Assembly (NCBI GenBank): GCA_910585385.1
Contig: CAJUDV010000054.1
Span: 1-10,962 of the forward strand
DNA length: 10,962 bases
Origin: an uncultured Oscillibacter sp.
Lineage (GTDB): Bacteria; Bacillota; Clostridia; Oscillospirales; Oscillospiraceae
Direction of reading: 5' to 3'
Shown here: one piece after another, positions 5,691-10,962 of the stretch
Layout of the letters: each line of letters begins with the position of its first letter
Numbering within the stretch: position 1 is the stretch's first letter
Translations under genes and position numbers: made by a program
Notes under the pieces: generated by a model
What the model was told of the DNA's origin: nothing
The model's input: only the letters and a program-made list of their open reading frames with translations
The model's database searches: none

Positions 5691-7922
5691 ATGATGGCAA
5701 AGAAACGCATTTTGTCCTGGCTGGCCGCTGCCAGCCTGGCCCTGAGCCTCCTGCCCGCCGCCGCGCTGGCGGCCGACGGCGATACCCAGCCCCCCTCCGC
5801 GCAGCAGACCCTTGAGGCTGTCAAAGAGGCCGCTACGAACGCCACAAAGGCCAAGGAGGACGCTGTGGAGGCCCTGGGCAACACCGAGGATGCCAAGGAA
5901 AAGATTGAGGAGATCGCCAAGGATCTCTCCAGCGACAACGGCGCGGTGGACCGTGTAAACGAGACCTATGATGAGGGCCTCGAGGCCGAAGCGATTGTGG
6001 ACGCCGCCAATGAGGCCATTGAGGAAGAGGCTGAGAAGATTGATTCTGACATCGACCTCTCCGATTCCGACGCGGTCTCCGACGCTGTAAACGCCAAAAT
6101 TGACGATGCTGACGAAAAGGCCCAGGAGGCGCTGGACGCTGTCGTCAAGGCCGATGGCGCGGACGAAGAGGCCAAATCCCTGGCCCAGAAGGCCGCTGAG
6201 GCCGTCGAGACCGCGAAAAACCTGGCCGGGAGCGTCACTGCCGACAGCGAGCAGGAGGCCATTAAGGACGCCGCCGAAAAGGCTCAGAACGCCGCCGACA
6301 TCGCCAGGGACGCCGCCGAGAAGGCCAAGGAAGCGGTGGACAGCGCGGAGTCCGCTTACACCGAGGCCATCAACGCGGCGAAAGAGGCTTTGGAAGCCGC
6401 CAAGAACATTGACGGGGCGCTGAAGGACCAGGAGAACACAACCGCCAATGTCACCGTGAAAGCCACCAACGAGGTCACCCAGTGGGTACAGGAGATGGAG
6501 CCCAAGGCCGATATGACCCCGGAGGAACAGGCCGCCCTGAAGCAAGAGCTCAATACCGTTCTGGCGGATACCAACGCCGACCAGCTGCAAAAAGATCTGG
6601 CCCAAGCCACGCTGAACTATATCACCGCCCAGGAGGAGGCCGCCAGGGCCGCCGCCGAGGCCGGAAAGGCCCAGACGGCCGCCAATGAGGCCAAGACGGA
6701 GAAAAACCTCTCCGCTGTCACCTCTGTACTTGATGTTAATCGTGACAATCTCGTAGTCAGCAAAGATACCGATGTCGACGCTGTCAAGGAAGAGATCGAC
6801 AACGCTGCTTCCAAATACATGAAAAACACTCAGGACGCATATGATGCTCTTTTTGACATTGGTCAGGGCAATTTGGGCGACGTGCATCCCGTTATAAAGT
6901 CTGATATTGAGAAGCAGGATCTCCCAGCCGACAAGGTAATCGAATTCCAGGAGCAGCTTAAAAACGCGACAACTAATGTGGAAAAGAAAGCGATTGCCGT
7001 TGCTTTCGGTGTAAATCCCGCCCGTATTCCCATTGATTATCTTGAGAACTTTGAGAATGCTTTTCTCAAGAACGATCTCCCTCGGATGCTTGAGGCGCGT
7101 ATCAAGCTGCTGACCGCAGAGGAAGCCGCAAAGAATGCCAAGGAGGCCGCCGAGGCCGTCGTGGACGCCCAGGTGGCCCAGCAGGAGGCCGACAAGGCCA
7201 AAAGCGCCGCCGACCAGGCCTTTGAGGACTACAAAACTGCGAGAGCGGCCCTGATTGAGCGCGAAAGGCTCAACGAACTGCATCAGCAGACCATCGATCT
7301 CGCGGCACTGCAAAATAAGCTGGACGCCGCTGAGAAGAAGTGGCAGGACGCCAAGGACGCCGCCGACAAGGCGCAGAAAGACGCCGATGACGCCCAGGAC
7401 TATGCCGACCAGATTACCGAGCTGATTGATGACGGTACCGGCGGCACTGGCGGCACCGGCGGCACTGGCGACACCGACGGCACTGGCGACACTGGCGACA
7501 CTGGCGACACCGGCGACACCGGAGCCGGTGATGATGACGGTGACGACGACGCCACCACCATCGAAGACGGCATCGTTCCCCTGGCTCTGATGCCCACCCG
7601 CGGAGAACTGATGAACTATCTCTATATCCGCGCCGGCAGTCCCACCGCCGCTCCCTCCACCTTCACCGACGTTCCCGCCGGCCATGAGTTCGCCCAGGCC
7701 ATTGGCTGGGCTCAGGCCAAGGGCATCGCCGCGGCCTACGAGGACGGCACCTTCGACCCCGACAACTTCGTAATCGCCGCCGACCTCACCGTCTTCCTCG
7801 CCAACTACGCCAAGTTCAGCGGCATGACCGTGTCCTTCCCCTTGCGCGCCATGGCCAGCCTGGAGGATGACGCCATCGTGGAGAACGCCGATGAGATCCT
7901 GGCCGAGTTCTTCGGCGGCTGA
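5691..7922 (+). CDS. Secreted alanine-rich coiled-coil surface protein with C-terminal SLH-like domain
   Basis: A 743-residue exported protein, probably held on the cell wall. Residues 1-27 are a signal peptide: KKR, a hydrophobic core, and ALA before the likely cut at A27/A28. Residues about 29-338 and 474-580 are Ala/Glu/Lys/Asp-rich helices of coiled-coil type. Residues about 339-473 are less repetitive and look globular. Residues 582-611 are a Gly-Thr-Asp repeat linker, then an Asp-rich stretch. Residues about 630-712 resemble an SLH domain (TRGELMNYLYIRAGSP, TFTDVPAGHEFAQAIGWA, GIAAAYEDGTFDPD), which binds secondary wall polymer in the family; only about one repeat is seen and the TRAE motif is altered. 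The start is ATG 5691 (or 5694) with AAGGAG at 5679-5684. A c-di-GMP-I riboswitch precedes it. Structural, adhesive or matrix roles are inference. Confidence 0.85.
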   Translation: MMAKKRILSWLAAASLALSLLPAAALAADGDTQPPSAQQTLEAVKEAATNATKAKEDAVEALGNTEDAKEKIEEIAKDLSSDNGAVDRVNETYDEGLEAEAIVDAANEAIEEEAEKIDSDIDLSDSDAVSDAVNAKIDDADEKAQEALDAVVKADGADEEAKSLAQKAAEAVETAKNLAGSVTADSEQEAIKDAAEKAQNAADIARDAAEKAKEAVDSAESAYTEAINAAKEALEAAKNIDGALKDQENTTANVTVKATNEVTQWVQEMEPKADMTPEEQAALKQELNTVLADTNADQLQKDLAQATLNYITAQEEAARAAAEAGKAQTAANEAKTEKNLSAVTSVLDVNRDNLVVSKDTDVDAVKEEIDNAASKYMKNTQDAYDALFDIGQGNLGDVHPVIKSDIEKQDLPADKVIEFQEQLKNATTNVEKKAIAVAFGVNPARIPIDYLENFENAFLKNDLPRMLEARIKLLTAEEAAKNAKEAAEAVVDAQVAQQEADKAKSAADQAFEDYKTARAALIERERLNELHQQTIDLAALQNKLDAAEKKWQDAKDAADKAQKDADDAQDYADQITELIDDGTGGTGGTGGTGDTDGTGDTGDTGDTGDTGAGDDDGDDDATTIEDGIVPLALMPTRGELMNYLYIRAGSPTAAPSTFTDVPAGHEFAQAIGWAQAKGIAAAYEDGTFDPDNFVIAADLTVFLANYAKFSGMTVSFPLRAMASLEDDAIVENADEILAEFFGG
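6706..7110 (+). other. Lower-GC segment inside the surface-protein gene
   Basis: Hand counts of 60-nt blocks give about 45% GC (6721-6780), 45% (6841-6900) and 40% (7021-7080), against about 65% in the coiled-coil part at 6241-6300. The codons used change to AT-ending ones (GAT, AAT, ATT, CTT). It encodes the non-repetitive central region (about residues 339-473), which suggests a domain gained by recombination. Confidence 0.6.
7434..7523 (+). repeat. Ten 9-bp tandem repeats encoding a Gly-Thr-Asp linker
   Basis: Ten units close to GGC(G/A)(G/A)CAC(T/C) encode GTG x4, DTD, GTG and DTG x4 (residues 582-611). Units are whole codons, so changes in copy number would keep the frame and change only the spacing between the coiled coil and the SLH-like domain. 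Confidence 0.9.
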
Positions 7923-7953
7923 TCTCCCAGCCCCAACCGCTTCCCCCTCCCCC

Positions 7954-7983
7954 CCGCCCCGCTCTGGGGCGGCGGCCTTTTTT
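7954..7983 (+). terminator. Probable terminator of the surface-protein gene
   Basis: CCGCCCC (7954-7960) pairs with GGGGCGG (7966-7972) around a GCTCT loop. Six T follow at 7978-7983 after a five-base CGGCC gap, which makes it less than ideal. It lies about 30 nt after the stop codon. Confidence 0.65.
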
Positions 7984-8070
7984 CTCTCCTTCGACGGTTT
8001 CCCCCCGACTTCTCCCTCCACTACATGTAGAATATAGAAAACCCAAACCACACAAAGGAGGCGGTTTTCT

Positions 8071-8874
8071 ATGGATCACACGGACGACCGGCGGGTTCTG
8101 CGCCTGCCGGCGGCGGATATACGCCCCAACCCTGCTCAGCCCCGCCGATTTTTTGACGAGTCATCCCTGCGGGAGCTGGCGGCCTCCATTCGCCGCCACG
8201 GCATCCTCCAGCCACTCACCGTCCGGCGGCGGGGAGAGGGCTGGGAGCTGGTGGCCGGGGAGCGGCGGCTGCGGGCGGCCAGGCTTGCGGGCCTTGAGAC
8301 GGTGCCCTGCATCGAAGCGGCGGTGGACAGCCGCCAGTCCGCCCTGCTGGCCCTGGTGGAGAATCTCCAGCGTCAGGATCTGCACTACTTTGAAGAGGCC
8401 GCCGCCATCGCCGCGTACATCCGGGAGTCCGGCTCCACCCAAGAGGAGGCCGCCGCCCTGCTAGGCCGGTCTCCCTCCGCCGTGGCCAACAAGCTGCGTC
8501 TGCTGCGCCTCTCCCCCGCCTGCCGGGAGATTCTGGTCTCCGGCGCCCTGGCCGAGCGCCACGCCCGCACGCTCCTGCGGCTGGAGGACGAGAGTGAGCG
8601 GCTTTTGGCCGCCCGCCACATGGCGGAAAAGCAGCTTACCGTAGCCCAGGCGGAGCAGTACGTGGAGCGGCGGCTGGCGGCAATCCAGTCCACGCCCCCC
8701 GCCGGCCGGCGGACTTATATTATAAAGGATGTGCGGCTCTTCCTGAACAGCGTGGACCGGGGCCTGCGGATTATCCGGGACGCCGGGGTGGACGCCGCCT
8801 GCGGCCGGGAGGAGACGGAGGAAGACATCCTCCTGACCATTCGCATTCCCAAGCATCGGACTCCGCGCCCCTAG
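8071..8874 (+). CDS. noc: Noc-like ParB-family CTP-dependent DNA-binding protein
   Basis: ParB/Noc proteins are CTP-driven DNA clamps; ParB loads at parS for chromosome segregation, Noc at NBS sites to keep division off the nucleoid. The 267 residues show QPRRFFDE (23-30), the CTP-site motifs GERRLRA (63-69) and ENLQRQDL (97-104), a helix-turn-helix (about 122-146) and a C-terminal dimer region ending in ILLTIRIPK, very like B. subtilis Noc. At positions known to split Noc from ParB specificity (173/179/184/201 in Caulobacter numbering) it has P135, K141, R146 and R163: nearer to Noc (Q/K/K/R) than to ParB (R/T/A/G). It lacks the N-terminal amphipathic membrane-binding stretch of Bacillus Noc. 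The start is fixed by AAAGGAGG (8054-8061) 9 nt before ATG. No parA, mnmG or rsmG is beside it. Confidence 0.85.
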   Translation: MDHTDDRRVLRLPAADIRPNPAQPRRFFDESSLRELAASIRRHGILQPLTVRRRGEGWELVAGERRLRAARLAGLETVPCIEAAVDSRQSALLALVENLQRQDLHYFEEAAAIAAYIRESGSTQEEAAALLGRSPSAVANKLRLLRLSPACREILVSGALAERHARTLLRLEDESERLLAARHMAEKQLTVAQAEQYVERRLAAIQSTPPAGRRTYIIKDVRLFLNSVDRGLRIIRDAGVDAACGREETEEDILLTIRIPKHRTPRP

Positions 8875-8923
8875 GGCCTCTCCCCGCCCTCTTCAAAACA
8901 TTTTTCCTGGCGTTCCTTTTATT

Positions 8924-8947
8924 GTTACTGGATTGTAACCTTTTTTT
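8924..8947 (+). terminator. Weak terminator-like dyad after noc
   Basis: GTTAC-TGGATT-GTAAC (8924-8939) is followed by C and seven T (8941-8947). The stem is only 5 bp, so termination would be weak. The dyad also lies just upstream of the -35 region of the VanW-gene promoter and could instead be an operator. Confidence 0.35.
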
Positions 8948-8958
8948 CACCGCGGATG

Positions 8959-8967
8959 TGATACAAT
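8959..8967 (+). promoter_or_regulatory. Extended -10 promoter of the VanW-family gene
   Basis: TGA-TACAAT (8959-8967) is a near-consensus extended -10. The -35 region (T-rich, about 8939-8946) is poor; TTGTAA at 8933 is too far away. The start would be near 8974, about 70 nt before the ATG at 9043. Confidence 0.55.
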
Positions 8968-9042
8968 ACATCGTGGCAGAGAAGGGCCGGTTGTGTGCGG
9001 CGCCTTTTCAAAAGGAACGAGCGACAGGAGGGGCTTCACAGA

Positions 9043-10821
9043 ATGGAACAGATTAACGAAGCCGTGGAAAAACGGGCCGGGGGAACCCGGCTGAAAAAAA
9101 AGGGCGGCATCGGCGGGCCGCTGCTGACCGCCCTAGCTCTCACGGCGGCCGTCGGCGGCGGAGCCTATCTGGGCCTGTGCGCCTACGCGGTGAACAGCGA
9201 TGCCATCTGGAGAAACACCTATGTGCTGAATCAGGATATAGGCGGCCTTACGGCTGACGAGGCCGTTCAGAAAACGGAGGCGGCCCTGCCGGACCTCGCC
9301 ATTGGCCTCCAGCTCTACGACGTGGACAGCGGTCCCGTGGACACGGACTCCCCCGACAACCTCTCCGCCTCCATCCCCCTCAGCGACCTGGGGGCGGAGG
9401 TGGACGCCGCCGCCCTGGTGGACTACGCGGACAGCTCCGTGAGATCCGGCCCCTTTCTCACCGCCGGATACCGCTATCTGGCCTCTTCCCTCCCCCGCAA
9501 CTGCACCGATCCGTCCGCGATCCGCCTGGACCCGGCCAAGACGGCGGAGACCGCGGAGCGGGTGGCCGGGAAGCTCTCCTGGCCCGCCCTGAACACCGAA
9601 TATGACGTGGAGGAAACCGCCCTCCTGGTGCGGACCGCCATGGACGGCCGCGCCGTGGACGCGGAGGACTTGGAAGAGACTCTCAACGGCCGCGCCTGGG
9701 CCGGGACCGGCATCATCTCCTTCCCCTGCAAGACCCTGCCCCCCGCCAGAACCATGACCGCCCAGGACATCCACGATGCCGTCAGCGGCGAGGTGAAAAA
9801 CGCGGGCTACGACCTGGAGACGAATGCCATTACCCCTGAGCAGGCGGGGGCGGACTTCGATGTACCCGCCGCCCAGGCGGCCATGGACGCGGCGGAGCCC
9901 GGCTCCACCGTGCGCATCGCTGCGGACATCCGGCTCCCCTCCGTCACAGCCGAGGACCTGGAGGAGCTGCTGTTCCGGGACGTGCTGGGGGAGGCCAGGA
10001 CCCATGTCAGCGGCACGGCGGCCCGCATTTCCAATGTGAAGCTGGCCTCCGCCGCCTTCAACGGCGTGGTGCTCAACAGCGGCGACGTGTTCTCCTATAA
10101 CGAGACCGTGGGCCAGCGGACCACGGCCAAGGGCTACAAGCCCGCCCCGGCCTATGTGAAGGGCGAGACGGTGGACGAGATTGGCGGCGGCGTGTGCCAG
10201 CCCTCCTCCACGCTGTACTTAGCCTGCCTCCGGGCCAACCTGGAGATTACGGAGCGGTACGCCCACCGGTATGTCCCCGCCTACATCGGCAAGGGTATGG
10301 ACGCCACCGTCTCCTGGGGCGGACCGGATTACAAGTTTACCAACAACACAGACTATCCCATCAAAATTGAGACCGTCTACGAAAAGGGCTATCTCACGGT
10401 GCGCATTCTGGGCACCAACCTGGACGGCACCTATGTGAAGATGACCTACGAGCAGCTCTCCTCCACGCCCTTCGAGGTGGTCTACGAGGACGACCCCGCC
10501 CTGGCCCCGGGGGAGGAAGTGGTGAAGGTCACCCCCTACACCGGCTACAAGGGCAGGACCTACCGCAGCGTCTACGCCGCCGACGGCACGCTGATCTCCC
10601 GGGAGTACGAGGACACCAGCGACTACAAGGTCCGCAACCGGGTGATCCTCCGGGGGCCGGCGGAGGACCCCGCGGCCCCGGTGGTGAACCCCGATCCCGG
10701 CGGTCCCATTGTGGACTTTCCCCCGGTGGAGACAGACCCCGGAACCATCACGGAGCCCCCCATTCAGGACCCGGGAACTAACCCGCCCATCATCGTTCTG
10801 CCGGAGGACGGACTGGGCTGA
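9043..10821 (+). CDS. Membrane-anchored VanW family protein
   Basis: A 592-residue envelope protein of unknown exact function; VanW proteins are named after a gene in some vancomycin-resistance clusters but are common in clostridia and do not by themselves imply resistance. Seen: a basic N-terminus (RLKKKGG), one membrane segment (about 24-49), a large extracytoplasmic region starting with NTYVLNQDIGGLTADEAV that resembles a PG_binding_4 domain, then the VanW domain (about 320-457) with NGVVLNSGDVFSYNETVG and GGGVCQPSSTLY (381-392, conserved C385), and a Pro-rich tail (about 530-592). The start is ATG 9043 because AGGAGGGG (9026-9033) lies 9 nt upstream; the in-frame GTG 8995 would add 16 residues but has a poorer site. 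No van ligase or regulator genes are near. A role in wall metabolism is inference. Confidence 0.9.
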   Translation: MEQINEAVEKRAGGTRLKKKGGIGGPLLTALALTAAVGGGAYLGLCAYAVNSDAIWRNTYVLNQDIGGLTADEAVQKTEAALPDLAIGLQLYDVDSGPVDTDSPDNLSASIPLSDLGAEVDAAALVDYADSSVRSGPFLTAGYRYLASSLPRNCTDPSAIRLDPAKTAETAERVAGKLSWPALNTEYDVEETALLVRTAMDGRAVDAEDLEETLNGRAWAGTGIISFPCKTLPPARTMTAQDIHDAVSGEVKNAGYDLETNAITPEQAGADFDVPAAQAAMDAAEPGSTVRIAADIRLPSVTAEDLEELLFRDVLGEARTHVSGTAARISNVKLASAAFNGVVLNSGDVFSYNETVGQRTTAKGYKPAPAYVKGETVDEIGGGVCQPSSTLYLACLRANLEITERYAHRYVPAYIGKGMDATVSWGGPDYKFTNNTDYPIKIETVYEKGYLTVRILGTNLDGTYVKMTYEQLSSTPFEVVYEDDPALAPGEEVVKVTPYTGYKGRTYRSVYAADGTLISREYEDTSDYKVRNRVILRGPAEDPAAPVVNPDPGGPIVDFPPVETDPGTITEPPIQDPGTNPPIIVLPEDGLG

Positions 10822-10850
10822 AATCTCCATTAAGACACCTCCGACGCCAA

Positions 10851-10881
10851 AGCGGCGCCGCCAGACCCTGGCGGCGCCGCT
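10851..10881 (+). terminator. Strong GC hairpin after the VanW-family gene
   Basis: A perfect 14-bp stem (10851-10864 with 10868-10881, AGCGGCGCCGCCAG and complement) has an ACC loop, 30 nt after the stop codon. Only a short TTT follows a few bases later, so it may end transcription together with the next hairpins or protect the mRNA end. Confidence 0.55.
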
Positions 10882-10953
10882 CAGTTTGTCGGAAAAGTAT
10901 TTTTCGACAAGCTGAGCGGGATTTTCAGAACTTCAAAAAGTTCTGAAAATCCC
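10877..10953 (+). repeat. Two further long hairpins overlapping the first
   Basis: Hairpin 2: 10877-10896 pairs with 10900-10919 over 20 bp, with two G-T wobbles and a GTA loop. Hairpin 3: GGGATTTTCAGAACTT (10918-10933) pairs perfectly with 10938-10953 around CAAA. Hairpin 2 shares five bases with the 10851-10881 stem and two with hairpin 3, so neighbouring stems compete. The window ends nine bases later, so the full extent is not visible. Confidence 0.75.
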
Positions 10954-10962
10954 TGATTTGAA

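Noticed and set aside
8021..8030. Palindrome CTACATGTAG before noc as an operator
   Set aside because: A 10-bp palindrome is expected several times by chance in 11 kb, and no clear promoter could be placed around it.
5634..8051. Long minus-strand ORF (805 aa) opposite the surface-protein gene
   Set aside because: It mirrors the repetitive high-GC coiled-coil gene; its Gly/Val/Leu-rich product matches no family and there is no ribosome site or signal to support it.
9043..10821. Vancomycin-resistance cluster
   Set aside because: Only a VanW-family protein is present; no ligase, dehydrogenase, dipeptidase or two-component genes are nearby.

Overview
The window looks like chromosome from a GC-rich, gut-type clostridium. 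Oscillospiraceae such as Flavonifractor, Oscillibacter or Lawsonibacter relatives are my best guess. This rests on strongly GC-biased Firmicute housekeeping genes, consensus AGGAGG ribosome sites, SigA promoters with extended -10 boxes, a DUF1836/DegV pair, a VanW-family protein and a cell-surface protein with an S-layer homology (SLH) domain. All genes lie on the plus strand. No phage, IS transposase, CRISPR array, rRNA or tRNA was seen.

Left part (1-5087) is housekeeping: the 3' end of pnp with a strong terminator; mnmE (tRNA wobble-uridine modification); a two-gene unit of a DUF1836 regulator and a DegV/FakB-type fatty-acid-binding protein behind a near-consensus promoter; and prmA (ribosomal protein L11 methyltransferase), which starts at TTG. 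Between degV and prmA lies a folded 160-bp element bounded by perfect 18-bp inverted repeats, resembling a MITE or a structured leader.

Centre (5088-7983) is the most interesting part. A 603-bp non-coding stretch holds a promoter followed about 110 nt later by a perfect-palindrome terminator (a candidate small RNA or attenuated leader), then a series of hairpins with a possible 25-aa leader ORF, then a c-di-GMP-I (GEMM-I) riboswitch aptamer directly upstream of a 743-aa secreted, alanine-rich coiled-coil protein with a C-terminal SLH-like domain. Cyclic di-GMP thus probably sets the amount of a long surface-anchored protein. That gene is mosaic: a lower-GC globular segment sits inside the high-GC coiled coil, and ten 9-bp repeats encode a Gly-Thr-Asp linker.

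Right part (7984-10962): a solitary Noc-like ParB-family gene without parA, mnmG or rsmG beside it; a membrane-anchored VanW-family envelope protein; and at the edge three strong hairpins that partly overlap each other.

Main candidates for new biology: the riboswitch-controlled surface protein with its unusual two-part leader, the inverted-repeat element before prmA, and the triple-hairpin array after the VanW gene.
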